Source of the DNA: DAITMV01 sp046318595
Lineage (GTDB): Bacteria; Pseudomonadota; Gammaproteobacteria; Burkholderiales; Burkholderiaceae_B
NCBI GenBank assembly: GCA_046318595.1
Contig: JBKCTV010000004.1
Location: 1-64,000, forward strand
DNA: 64,000 nucleotides
Direction: 5' to 3'
Shown here: positions 28,134 to 42,074 of the stretch, one piece after another
How the letters are laid out: each line of letters opens with the position of its first letter
Numbering within the stretch: position 1 is the first letter of the stretch
Made by a program: the position numbers and the translations under genes
The notes under the pieces: generated by a model
Told to the model about the DNA's origin: nothing
Databases searched by the model: none
What the model saw: the letters and a program-made list of their open reading frames with translations, nothing else

Positions 28134-30341
28134 ATGCTACCACGCGTTGGTTCTTCCTCAGCCTCTCATTACGCCAGCACCAGTGCCCGTCAGCAGCCTG
28201 CCGAAGCATTCGATATCGCGGAGCTCGAAAACCTGACGCTCTCGGGTCACGAACTGCCGGATGGCGCCACTCGCCAACTGCTCGGCTGTCTCGACGATGC
28301 GCAGCAGCCGCTCGACCGGCGCGCGCTGGCGGCCGAGATTCTGGCGCGAGCACTGAACGACGACGGGAGTCATCAGTTTCGCGGACTGGAACAGGATAGC
28401 GATTTTTTCTGGCGCTTCGCCATCGAGCTGAGCATGGAGATGCCGTTCGGCGCAAGCCGCAACGATGTGCTGGCGCGTCGCCTGCGCGGCATGCTCGACG
28501 CCCAGAAATCAGGCGACACATTCACGATCGGCGCCGACACCTACGCGCGCACGCGGCTGGAGGACCACTGCCACAACCTCCGCGTCGGCGAAGTACAGCG
28601 CATAGAAGTCCAGCACAGCAAGGTCGACGCGGCTTACTCCGACAATTACGAGGAAGTGCTGCGGGCTCCTCGCATTGCAAGTGTGTATGCCAAGTCCGTG
28701 AGGAGTTTCGCCAACCCGATGCTGGAAGCGCGCATGCTCGCGACGCTGGGCGACCGCCCGCTGCCGACTTTCGCCGCCGCCAGCAGCGAAATCGAAAGTA
28801 GCCTGGCGCAGCCCCCCATGCCAGGGGACCAGGAAAAGCGCGCCCTGGCCCGGCAGGGCTTGAAGAGTGCGGGTCAGCACGATGAAACCCGACGTGTCTT
28901 ACAGATCCTCTGGGGCTATCTGCGGCAAACCGAACCGCGCCTGCAGAGCAACCTGCTGACGTCGCTGCACAGCCAGCTCGCCGACATAGGCAGGACCCAT
29001 GTTTGTGCGACAGGCATCACTGCGCGGCTGCTGCAGACCCCGCAGTGCATCGATCCGGACATGAACCCTTTCACCGACCAAATCAACCCAACGCACCTTC
29101 TCTCCGAAGTGGCCAATTTCGCAGCGAGGCACCGCAGCGAGTCGCCGAACCAGGCTGCAATCAGAGAGAACCTCGAGTGCCTGACAGAAAAGTACTTTCT
29201 GAGCGACCCCGAGGAAATCAACGAACTGAGTTTCCAATGCTTCCGCGAAGCCGCGCGGCAGGAATTCGTCGTGCTACGCGGCCTCGACCCCGCGATAGTC
29301 ATGGAACTGATCGACAAAGACTATCGCCCCGGGTTCGAGACTGAAGATTTGCCCGACGACCCGCTGATGCTACCGCTGCAACGCGCCGTCTTGAACAGTG
29401 ACAGCGCCGCGGTGCACAGGCTGATCGAAGAACAGGTGACAGCGCACGCCGCGAACGCCAGGCGGCAAAACAGCGAACAGGAGGCGATCATAGCGACCGT
29501 ACTGTTTCAGAACGACAACTTACGCGTGCAGGTGGAGCAGCAGACGCAGTCGAACGTAGACCTGAGGGCCGCACTTACCAGAAAGCAAAGTCAAGTCGAT
29601 GGGCTGCGCCAGCAAATCATTGACCTCGAAAATCGTTTGCAAGCCGGGACATCGGGGGCGCCAGCGCCGATTCGCATGACGCGCCCGGGCATGGAAGCGG
29701 CCCTGGAAGCTTGGATTGCGACCGAACAGCGGCATGGCAACCAAGCGAATGCAGAAACCGCCCGCAGACTCATCTTGGAGCATTTCGATGCCCCTCCCCC
29801 TTACTTGCCCAGTCTGAGCCTTTCCCGCTTAGGATTGAAGAGCCTTCCCGCCTGCATTGGCCAGCTTACGGCCTTGACGAGCTTAAAATGCGACAGAAAC
29901 CAACTGACGAGCCTGCCGCCGGAAATCGGTCTACTTACAGCATTAAAGAAATTGAATTGTGACTACAACCAACTGACGAGCCTGCCGCCGGAAATACGCT
30001 CACTGACGGCGTTGACGATATTGAGTTTTTGGGGAAACCGACTGACGATTCTGCCACCGGCAATCTGTCTAATGACGGGGTTGACGGAATTGTGTTGTGG
30101 CTCAAACCTACTGACGAGCCTGCCGCCGGCAATCGGTCAATTGAGCGCCCTAAGAACACTATCTCTGAAAAAAAACCCCTTACGTTCATTACCCGATGAA
30201 TTCCTAAACCTCAAGCACTTGAATCCAAACGAATCACTTTTAGATCAAAGCCAAATAGACGAGATGCAGGCTAGTGACGCAGTTAAGAATTTTTTGTACG
30301 AACAAGTTAGTCGAACTGGGAAACGTCCTCGCCTGGGGTGA
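28134..30341 (+). CDS. Leucine-rich-repeat protein, putative type III effector
   Basis: 735 residues from ATG 28134, preceded by AAAGG. Residues 1-~450 are helical and unrecognised. Residues ~455-505 form a coiled coil (VQVEQQTQSNVDLRAAL ... LRQQIIDLENRL). Residues ~559-700 hold six short LRRs of the bacterial 23-residue type (LTALTSLKCDRNQLTSLPPE, LTALKKLNCDYNQLTSLPPE, and so on). The LRRs are nearly identical at DNA level, so the array probably expanded recently. Bacterial LRR effectors such as YopM and IpaH share this repeat. However, no NEL ubiquitin-ligase domain follows: the protein ends ~35 residues after the repeats. It is therefore a binding-type LRR protein rather than an IpaH ligase. 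The open frame continues far upstream over plsY but without coding character. Confidence 0.8.
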   Translation: MLPRVGSSSASHYASTSARQQPAEAFDIAELENLTLSGHELPDGATRQLLGCLDDAQQPLDRRALAAEILARALNDDGSHQFRGLEQDSDFFWRFAIELSMEMPFGASRNDVLARRLRGMLDAQKSGDTFTIGADTYARTRLEDHCHNLRVGEVQRIEVQHSKVDAAYSDNYEEVLRAPRIASVYAKSVRSFANPMLEARMLATLGDRPLPTFAAASSEIESSLAQPPMPGDQEKRALARQGLKSAGQHDETRRVLQILWGYLRQTEPRLQSNLLTSLHSQLADIGRTHVCATGITARLLQTPQCIDPDMNPFTDQINPTHLLSEVANFAARHRSESPNQAAIRENLECLTEKYFLSDPEEINELSFQCFREAARQEFVVLRGLDPAIVMELIDKDYRPGFETEDLPDDPLMLPLQRAVLNSDSAAVHRLIEEQVTAHAANARRQNSEQEAIIATVLFQNDNLRVQVEQQTQSNVDLRAALTRKQSQVDGLRQQIIDLENRLQAGTSGAPAPIRMTRPGMEAALEAWIATEQRHGNQANAETARRLILEHFDAPPPYLPSLSLSRLGLKSLPACIGQLTALTSLKCDRNQLTSLPPEIGLLTALKKLNCDYNQLTSLPPEIRSLTALTILSFWGNRLTILPPAICLMTGLTELCCGSNLLTSLPPAIGQLSALRTLSLKKNPLRSLPDEFLNLKHLNPNESLLDQSQIDEMQASDAVKNFLYEQVSRTGKRPRLG

Positions 30342-30370
30342 GCAAACACAGCTAGGCCATTAAACCCGTT

Positions 30371-30392
30371 CTGTAAGCGTTCCGCCTTACAG
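30371..30392 (+). terminator. Possible terminator hairpin after the LRR gene
   Basis: Perfect 7-bp stem CTGTAAG / CTTACAG with an 8-base loop, 30 bases past the LRR stop. The following tract is T-rich but interrupted, so termination efficiency is uncertain. Confidence 0.45.
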
Positions 30393-30497
30393 CTTTGTGC
30401 GTTTTATCTAAAAAATGCAGGGCCGCGCAGCTTTTTAAGGTTTGCAGGCGAGCGTTTTTCGTCGACAGATTCTGTCGGTATTTCAGAAGCGTTTGGG

Positions 30498-31664
30498 TCA
30501 TTGATCGAAAACCATCAGGCTCTCGCGCCAGCCGAGCACCCGCCCGGCGGCCCGCTCGCTGTCCTCGTGGCCTCCGTAAATCACCGTGCGGCGCATGGGG
30601 CGTCGCGCAAAGCCGGCAAATTTGTTCAGCGCCCCAAACCAGTCGGCCGCAAATGTGCTGCCGGACTTGATTTCGTAACAGTCGAGGCGCCCGGCGTGCT
30701 CCTGCAGCAAATCGATTTCATGACCGGCGTTGTCCCGCCAGAAATACAGACTGGCCGGTCGGCCCGCATTGAAGGCGCGTTTGACGAATTCGCCGACGAT
30801 CCAGGTTTCGAATATTTGACCGCGCAGCGGATGGGTGGCCAGCACCGCCGGCGAGTGAATGCCGAGCAGCCAGCACATCAGGCCCGTATCGATGAAGTAA
30901 AGCTTCGGGGTTTTGACCAGCCGTTTGCCGAAGTTTTCGAAAAATGGCGGAACGCGCAGCAAGACATAGCTGGCTTCCAGAACCGACAGCCAGTCGCGTG
31001 CCGTCGTACTGCTGAGGCCCGCGTCGGCGCCGAGCGCCGTCAGATTCAGCAATTGACCAGAGCGCGCCGCCGCCAGCTTGAGGAAGCGCTGAAACTGATT
31101 GAGGTCGCGAATCCCGAGCAATTGCCGCACATCCCGTTCGACATAGGTATTGACGTAGTTCGCAAACCAGTCGGCCGGGTGCAATTCTCGACTGTACAAG
31201 GCCGGATAACCGCCGCTGAGTAAACTCTCATCCAAGTCCAACGGCAAACGGCCGGCAGCCGACAACTCCCGGCCGGCCAACGGTAGCAGCTCCACGCGGC
31301 CGACCCGGCCGGCGAGCGACTGGCTGATGTGCTGAAACAGCTCGAACTGCGCAGACCCGGTAACGACCACGTCGCCCATGACCTGACGCTCGTCCACCCA
31401 GCCCTGCAACCAGGAAAAGAGCGCCGGCACCCGTTGAATCTCGTCGATCACGACGCCTTGCGGGAACCGCGCCAGGAAGCGTTTCGGGTCGGCAACGGCA
31501 AACTCGCGGGCGTCGGGGTTTTCCAGGGAAACGTAGGGTTTATCGGCAAACAAAGCCTTGGCGAGCGTCGTTTTACCGGACTGCCGGGGGCCGGTCAGCG
31601 CAACGATCGGAAAGCCTTTGGCGAGCCGTTGCAGGGTCGCCGCAGCCTGGCGCGGAATGATCAT
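30498..31664 (-). CDS. AAA-family ATPase with DUF4143 C-terminal domain
   Basis: 388 residues, complete. The N-terminal AAA_14 domain has a Walker A (LTGPRQSGKTTLAKALF) and Walker B (GVVIDEIQRVPAL), plus a sensor strand (DVVVTGSAQFELF). The C-terminal DUF4143 region contains GHEIDLLQE ... CYEIKSG, a D-x-ExK arrangement of the PD-(D/E)XK nuclease fold. The family is widespread and often mobile; its function is not established. The start codon (31664) lies within a 12-bp inverted repeat (31660-31698). It stands directly behind the uvrA 3'-end duplication, so it was probably the original downstream neighbour of uvrA before the insertion. Confidence 0.88.
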   Translation of the reverse strand: MIIPRQAAATLQRLAKGFPIVALTGPRQSGKTTLAKALFADKPYVSLENPDAREFAVADPKRFLARFPQGVVIDEIQRVPALFSWLQGWVDERQVMGDVVVTGSAQFELFQHISQSLAGRVGRVELLPLAGRELSAAGRLPLDLDESLLSGGYPALYSRELHPADWFANYVNTYVERDVRQLLGIRDLNQFQRFLKLAAARSGQLLNLTALGADAGLSSTTARDWLSVLEASYVLLRVPPFFENFGKRLVKTPKLYFIDTGLMCWLLGIHSPAVLATHPLRGQIFETWIVGEFVKRAFNAGRPASLYFWRDNAGHEIDLLQEHAGRLDCYEIKSGSTFAADWFGALNKFAGFARRPMRRTVIYGGHEDSERAAGRVLGWRESLMVFDQ

Positions 31665-31698
31665 ACAAATCAGAGATTGAAACGCGGATTTGTATGAT
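31660..31698. repeat. 12-bp inverted repeat over the DUF4143 ATPase start codon
   Basis: Arms ATCATACAAATC (31660-31671) and GATTTGTATGAT (31687-31698) are perfect complements around a 15-base loop. One arm covers the ATG and the other overlaps direct repeat copy A. In mRNA the hairpin could hide the start codon; as DNA it could be an operator. Confidence 0.6.
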
Positions 31699-31762
31699 AC
31701 CCCGAATCGTCAGGCGCGGCGGGTATAAAACGCCTGCAAGGCCACGGCGGTATGCGACCGGT
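31675..31762. repeat. 88-bp direct repeat, copy A (duplicated uvrA 3' end)
   Basis: Matches 32156-32243 at 86 of 88 positions (the only difference is AT versus GC at 31697-31698). It encodes a second copy of the last 16 UvrA residues plus stop and ~35 bases of 3' flank, detached from the gene. With copy B it brackets the 393-base toxin-antitoxin remnant. Confidence 0.9.
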
Positions 31763-31769
31763 CATAAAA

Positions 31770-32090
31770 TTAAGCGAACACAACAGCTACGCGGCCGGTC
31801 GAAGCCGCACGTCGGGCCGGCCCGACGACGATTTGCACATCTCGGCCAAGCCGAACCAGGCAGTCAAGCATTTTCGTCTCGCTGACTCCACGAAATTGAC
31901 CCCGCAGCATTTTGGACAGTTTGGATTGAGGAATGCCGAGAATATCGGACGCCTGCTGCTGGCTCCACTTGCGGCCTTTTATTATTTCGCCGATTTTGGT
32001 CGCAAGTTGCGCTTTGACGATCATTTCGTCGGCATCGACCATTCCGAGATCGGCATATACGTTACCGGTACTTTCTTCAATTTCGATCAT
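31770..32090 (-). CDS. XRE-family (HigA-like) antitoxin / transcriptional regulator
   Basis: 106 residues from ATG 32090. A Cro/C1 helix-turn-helix is clear: WSQQQASDILGIPQSKLSKML, preceded by MIVKAQLATKIGEIIKGR. This short N-extended form is typical of antitoxins paired with Gp49-like/HigB toxins, where the toxin gene comes first and overlaps by ATGA. That overlap survives here (toxin stop at 32087), but only the toxin tail remains. The C-terminal ~12 residues (RAASTGRVAVVFA) may be altered by the junction. The antitoxin is probably an orphan. The gene lies wholly inside the segment between the two 88-bp direct repeats. Confidence 0.8.
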   Translation of the reverse strand: MIEIEESTGNVYADLGMVDADEMIVKAQLATKIGEIIKGRKWSQQQASDILGIPQSKLSKMLRGQFRGVSETKMLDCLVRLGRDVQIVVGPARRAASTGRVAVVFA

Positions 32091-32155
32091 TTCGCTTCTC
32101 CCTTGGCATGCGCTTCTGCGGCTTTCAATCGCTCTCGAATCAAATCCATGCCTTG
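32087..32155 (-). pseudogene. C-terminal remnant of a Gp49-like/HigB toxin
   Basis: The 22 codons before the antitoxin read QGMDLIRERLKAAEAHAKGEAK and stop in an ATGA overlap with it. This is the usual C-terminal helix of phage-Gp49-like RelE-superfamily toxins. Everything upstream is replaced at 32156 by direct repeat copy B, so the toxin is truncated and dead. Confidence 0.6.
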
Positions 32156-32190
32156 GATTGAAACGCGGATTTGTATGGCACCCCGAATCG

Positions 32191-37782
<5,592 letters not shown>

Positions 37783-37858
37783 GGGGGCAGGAGAGGTGTC
37801 ATCGATTCTGGATCACTATACCGGGAGTTTTATTTTATAAGGGTAAACTCTAGGTTTG

Positions 37859-37887
37859 GGAACGATAGGGGTTTTTCTTGTAACTGA
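37859..37887 (+). promoter_or_regulatory. hrp-box-like promoter element (site 6)
   Basis: GGAACG at 37859-37864, 16 bases, TAACTGA at 37881-37887, 32 bases upstream of ATG 37920. The nearer ATG at 37899 would leave a leader of only a few bases and lacks a ribosome site. Confidence 0.5.
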
Positions 37888-37919
37888 GAAGTAACCTCAT
37901 GCTTGATTGGAGAGTTTTA

Positions 37920-40900
37920 ATGGCGTTTCACGCAGCCGGCAAGATTTATAGCCCCTCCGCTACTTTCGGACCGGCGTTGATCGAAGAAAAAGAAAGAATC
38001 GCCGCCGCCAAAAACGATCGGGAAACGACTTTCAAGCGCGGCTGGCAGCCGATGAAAGTCGACCCAGCCCGAAAAAGCAGCGCTACTTTTTTAGAAAACT
38101 TCAAAAAAGCGACATTCGGCAGAACCGCATTCTGGAAGAAAAACGGCGACGAACTCGCCTGGGAGAGCGCCCCTGCCACCGCCATCAAGCGCTCGCTGAC
38201 CCGCAAGGCTTACAATGTTCAAGAAGCATTGATGGGCCCGGTCCCCACCAACACGTCCACCGAAATCTACAACGGTCACTGGATGCGCGATGGCCCCAAG
38301 CTGGGCCTGTCGGCAGAAATTCGGGAAGTCCTGAGCAATACCTTCACCGACGATTTTTTTCAGCTCGACGAACAAGTTCAAGCCGAAAAGATCCGGGAGT
38401 ATTTCAGAAACGACTTCCCTAAACATTTTTCCGGACCTGGAGAGTTCGGCCCATCGATGAAGGCTCTGACCAAGACCAACGTCATGGTCGACCATTTCAC
38501 CCTGGTTACCCAGTCGCTGACGTTTCGCATGTCAGAGGTCGTGCAACATCTTTTCGTCAATACTCCCCTGCTGGGCAAAGCCGTCGAGGTACCCGGACTG
38601 CATCATCTAATCAACAAGATCACCGGTGGCGACCGTGGCCCGGTCGAGCTGCGGCTCTTGTCCAACGTCATGACCGTGCGGCTGGCCGATACGTTCGGCA
38701 CCTCGTTGGTCTCATTGACCGACAGCGCCTTTATGGGGCTTCCCTCGGCGCCCACCTCGGCCCTGTTCGCCGCAGGCTCTGGAGCGATTGGCGGCATTTG
38801 CTCCTCCTCGTACCTCTTCTTTGCCGAACAGGCGTCGAAAAATGCCGCCAACCGGATCGTCAAGGAGTTCGCACGAGAAAACCCCGAGTATTTCGCGGGC
38901 AACGCGAGTCTTCGCCATGAAAAAACGCAGAAGATTCAAAAAGAGCTCAAAAACGTTTTTTGCTACATGTTTCATGCATACCAGCGCTCGCACGCCTACC
39001 TGAACGAGTCTAAAGTATACGAGTTCAAACAAGACTCGAAGGCAGTGCTCGACAGCAGCGACATGCAGCTACGCGCCTGGTCCAGCGCGCACACCAACCC
39101 GGGGGTCAAGCAGTCGAAAAAGATCTATCGACGGCACCTCAAACGCGAAGTCACTCATCGCATCGCTCAGATGCGGCTGATCTGGGCGGGCACCCACCGC
39201 CTGCCCGGGGACAATGAAAAGGCGCCGGCGGGCGGCCTCGTGGCTTGCGAACCCCAACGTGAAGCGTCGGACCGCGAGGTAATTCTTAAAGAAATAAAAA
39301 AATTGCTGTGCCGCCCTGTCTGCGGCTCGGGATTGCATCGTCAGCACGATATGCTGACGCTGAACGAGGCGATGGCAGTCTGCGGCTATAAGAAAAACGG
39401 CGTTGACCGACAATTCATCGATACGATCCGTTCTGATATGCGCAATCGTCTCGGTGACAAAGAAGCACTGCCAGAGCCTCCAGCCAAACCGATCGAAAGT
39501 TTTATTACAAACAAACTGCAGGCAGTCGCCAAGCTGGGCGGCAAAATCGTCTGGAACGAGTCCAGGCTGACAATCGGCTCGGAAGGCTCTCCTGTGAATA
39601 ACGAAAAAATCGCGACGATACTGCAGCGCTTACAGGAGATCGCCCTCGTCATTCCCGACGACAACGCACAATCCCACCATGTCGACAAAATCTCCGGCAA
39701 CGAGCTGATAGGCAAGCAGCCCGCAACCGATCTGATGATAGGGTCCGCCGACCAGGTCAACGACCCGCTTGCCGAAGAGTTTCAGTTCAAACTACCTGAA
39801 TCATCGGAGTTATTCACCCGCCGGCGTCTCGAAAACCTGATTCGCAGCCTGTCCGAACAGCAGACGCTGCATATCTTGGGAGCCGACCGGCCGCATACCT
39901 CGAACGCTGAACAACCAGCAAACATTCACTCCATTGCGGCACTCCTGAATGCCAACCCCGCCGCCAGCCCCGATGAGCTGATCCGCTCCGCCATGGCACA
40001 CGCCCAGTCGAAGTCGCGCTTCAAAAAAGAGCTGCAAACGGCTTTCGTCGACGCTGAGTACGATAAGGATGCCCTGGCCCGCCTGGCAAGAACCCGCGAA
40101 TCGCTGGAAAGCTTTTATCTTCAGTTCAAACACATGCGCGACGACGACCACGCCAAGGTAGTGCCTTTGTGGATCGCGAGTCGAAACGGCAGGCCAACAC
40201 TGCAAAAGGTTCCGCTCGCGGAGGTCGTCGACCGCGTGCGGATCATTCAGAAAGAGTTGGGCCGGGCGCTGGCGATCCGGGCCGCCCGGCAAGCAAACGC
40301 GCAGAAATTTGTCCCCCATCATTTGGGCGAGGTCGACGAGCGGATGTTCGACAAGCGCCTCAGTGTGGTCCGCAGGGCCATGCTAAAAATTCCCAAGCAC
40401 ATCGAAAACGGCGTCTGCAAACCTTTACTGATAGTGTCTTTGAATTTTGGTAACCTGATCCATTTCTTCGGCACCCAGGGCGATCGAATATTAAAAGCAG
40501 TACAGGAGTATGCTCTCAACATTCTATCCTTGACACACCTGCATTCGCTGGCGCCGGTCAAGATCAAGGACCAAGCCGTTCGCGCGCTCTGGACAAATGG
40601 TTGGCGCTGGTTCACTCAGTCCAATTTTGCCCTGGGCAAATACATGCCGAGAACAGAATCGGTGGCACCGATCGCCGGCCTGCCCATAAAAATATTTGTC
40701 ATGGCGCGTGCCAGCGTCATCAACGCTGCGACGAAGGGTCTCGCTTTCGCGTTTGGCGTACCGGAAAATCTCTTGCGGTGGATGGCGCTGTTGGGCACCC
40801 AGCAGTCCGCCGAAATGCGCAGCACCCTCCAGGAGCGCCGTGCACAAAGAAAAGTAGCGATTGCCGCCAATAAACTACGCCAGGCGCATCTCAACAACCT

Positions 40901-41063
40901 GAATACCGAGTTTTACAAGGACAGCGATTCGAAGGATACTCTGCCTTTCGCACATCGCGACGGACACGGCAATCCTATCTTTAAGCATCATTACATACAA
41001 CAGCATTTAGGGCCATTAAAAAAACAACGCTCGAATGCGAATGAATTGATGAATGAGGACTAA
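37920..41063 (+). CDS. Large putative effector, paralogue of the 42071-45637 product
   Basis: 1047 residues from ATG 37920, chosen for the TTGGAGAG ribosome site just upstream and the box at 37859. No known domain. Mostly helical and charged, with a central hydrophobic stretch near residues ~255-310 (SLVSLTDSAFMGLPSAPTSA, FAAGSGAIGGICSSSYLFF) that may touch membranes. Residues ~730-850 (ESLESFYLQFKHM, DRVRIIQKELGRALAI, LGEVDERMFDKRLSVVRRAM) align by eye with the 1188-residue protein downstream. The C-terminus ends in a Lys/Arg/Asn-rich tail. No signal peptide. GC content is close to the host average, unlike the 11-kb and 20-kb effectors. It lies directly ahead of the chaperone pair at 41131, so those chaperones may serve both paralogues. 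Confidence 0.7.
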   Translation: MAFHAAGKIYSPSATFGPALIEEKERIAAAKNDRETTFKRGWQPMKVDPARKSSATFLENFKKATFGRTAFWKKNGDELAWESAPATAIKRSLTRKAYNVQEALMGPVPTNTSTEIYNGHWMRDGPKLGLSAEIREVLSNTFTDDFFQLDEQVQAEKIREYFRNDFPKHFSGPGEFGPSMKALTKTNVMVDHFTLVTQSLTFRMSEVVQHLFVNTPLLGKAVEVPGLHHLINKITGGDRGPVELRLLSNVMTVRLADTFGTSLVSLTDSAFMGLPSAPTSALFAAGSGAIGGICSSSYLFFAEQASKNAANRIVKEFARENPEYFAGNASLRHEKTQKIQKELKNVFCYMFHAYQRSHAYLNESKVYEFKQDSKAVLDSSDMQLRAWSSAHTNPGVKQSKKIYRRHLKREVTHRIAQMRLIWAGTHRLPGDNEKAPAGGLVACEPQREASDREVILKEIKKLLCRPVCGSGLHRQHDMLTLNEAMAVCGYKKNGVDRQFIDTIRSDMRNRLGDKEALPEPPAKPIESFITNKLQAVAKLGGKIVWNESRLTIGSEGSPVNNEKIATILQRLQEIALVIPDDNAQSHHVDKISGNELIGKQPATDLMIGSADQVNDPLAEEFQFKLPESSELFTRRRLENLIRSLSEQQTLHILGADRPHTSNAEQPANIHSIAALLNANPAASPDELIRSAMAHAQSKSRFKKELQTAFVDAEYDKDALARLARTRESLESFYLQFKHMRDDDHAKVVPLWIASRNGRPTLQKVPLAEVVDRVRIIQKELGRALAIRAARQANAQKFVPHHLGEVDERMFDKRLSVVRRAMLKIPKHIENGVCKPLLIVSLNFGNLIHFFGTQGDRILKAVQEYALNILSLTHLHSLAPVKIKDQAVRALWTNGWRWFTQSNFALGKYMPRTESVAPIAGLPIKIFVMARASVINAATKGLAFAFGVPENLLRWMALLGTQQSAEMRSTLQERRAQRKVAIAANKLRQAHLNNLNTEFYKDSDSKDTLPFAHRDGHGNPIFKHHYIQQHLGPLKKQRSNANELMNED

Positions 41064-41074
41064 CCCCCGCTTTT

Positions 41075-41102
41075 GGAACTTTCGCGCCAGGCTAACCACA
41101 AA
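41075..41102 (+). promoter_or_regulatory. hrp-box-like promoter element (site 7)
   Basis: GGAACT at 41075-41080, 15 bases, CCACAAA at 41096-41102, 28 bases ahead of ATG 41131. The -10 half fits CCACNNA exactly. It is the best match in the window to a HrpL-type hrp box. Confidence 0.65.
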
Positions 41103-41130
41103 GTAATAAAGAAAGCATAGCGATTCGACA

Positions 41131-41616
41131 ATGATCAATGACAGCAATCGACCTTTGCACAAAGCCCAGGCTTTCGACGCCGAGCAAAAAGCGTTCTTGT
41201 TTTCCACCATGCGGGCCATTGACTTCGATGGCACGGATCAAGACCACGAGCTTTTTTTCTCGATGCCGGCCGCCCCTCGTCCGGTGTATTTTCGCCGCGG
41301 TTCGAGCCCCGTGGGCAGTTGGGGTGTGCTGGCCATCCCCCTCTTCGAACTGAGCTCGAACAGCGCGCTGGACAGTCTGCTGATGTTCATGATGGCAAAC
41401 TACGAAACGCTGGCCGAAACCACGGGCAACTGTACTTTTTGCGTCAACCCGCGCGACAGTATGGTCGAGCTGCTCGTGCAGTTCGTGTTCATTGATCTCG
41501 ACGCCGCTCAGCTTCAGGAAACCGTTTCGGCTTTTCTGGATCTGGCCAATACCCTTGACGACGAAAGACAAGTGCTGGAAGAGACCATGAGCCAGGAAAA
41601 GGACGCGTCACAATGA
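41131..41616 (+). CDS. Putative CesT-type secretion chaperone, first of a pair
   Basis: 161 residues, acidic. Layout: a charged N-terminal region, strands WGVLAIPLFELSSN and CTFCVNPRDSMVELLVQFVFIDL (split here by a short loop), then a C-terminal helix (LQETVSAFLDLANTL). This alpha-beta-beta-alpha order is that of CesT/SycE chaperones. First gene after box 7. Its stop overlaps the next start by ATGA, so it is translationally coupled to a second chaperone-like gene and then to a 1188-residue protein. The pair could form a heterodimer, comparable to the fused protein at 16794. No family-defining motif proves the assignment. Confidence 0.55.
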   Translation: MINDSNRPLHKAQAFDAEQKAFLFSTMRAIDFDGTDQDHELFFSMPAAPRPVYFRRGSSPVGSWGVLAIPLFELSSNSALDSLLMFMMANYETLAETTGNCTFCVNPRDSMVELLVQFVFIDLDAAQLQETVSAFLDLANTLDDERQVLEETMSQEKDASQ

Positions 41617-42074
41617 ACGATACCCCGGTCATTCCGTCTATTTTTCTGACGCCCATCGAAAACGCCATGCAAGCGATGGCCTATACGCCACAGACCGATG
41701 CGCATGCCCACGTCTATAAGCCCAAGATCCGCCAGGGTATCGAGGTGCATTTCCGACCCGGCCGCAACGATCTGCACGAGTGGGTCATCATGAGCTTTCC
41801 GATCGAACGGCTCGACAAACCCAACGCCTTGTTAATGAGCTCGCTCCTGATGCTCAGCAACCACGCGCTGATCTGCGAAGTCGAACAGCCCGTGCATCTG
41901 GTGCTAAACCCCCATAGCGGTCATCTGGAGCTGAGCCTGCAGTTGCAAGACGCGCTGATCACCTCGACGGAGTTTACGGCCTACGTGAAAAGCATGGTGA
42001 ACGCCATCGGCACCATTCGAAAAAACCTAGACACGCAAACACGGGAGTTCACGGAACAAATGACCGGATCATGA
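41613..42074 (+). CDS. Putative CesT-type secretion chaperone, second of a pair
   Basis: 153 residues. It repeats the pattern of its neighbour: strands EWVIMSFPIERLDKPN and HLVLNPHSGHLELSLQLQD, a helix MSSLLMLSNHALI, and a C-terminal helix (FTAYVKSMVNAIGTI). It starts 4 bases inside the preceding gene and overlaps the effector at 42071 in the same way (ATGA at both joints). Such coupling usually keeps equimolar expression of complex partners. Its likely cargo is the 1188-residue protein. Confidence 0.55.
   Translation: MNDTPVIPSIFLTPIENAMQAMAYTPQTDAHAHVYKPKIRQGIEVHFRPGRNDLHEWVIMSFPIERLDKPNALLMSSLLMLSNHALICEVEQPVHLVLNPHSGHLELSLQLQDALITSTEFTAYVKSMVNAIGTIRKNLDTQTREFTEQMTGS

Noticed and set aside
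28134..30341. IpaH-type E3 ubiquitin ligase
   Set aside because: LRRs lie at the C-terminus and no NEL domain with its catalytic Cys follows them.
31676..31683. ATTGAAAC, resembling the 3' end of CRISPR repeats, in both direct repeats
   Set aside because: Only two copies 481 bp apart, both part of the uvrA 3' duplication; no spacers or array.
37899..37919. Upstream ATG at 37899 for the 37920-41063 gene
   Set aside because: No ribosome site, and only a few bases after the predicted transcription start; ATG 37920 has GGAGAG at correct spacing.
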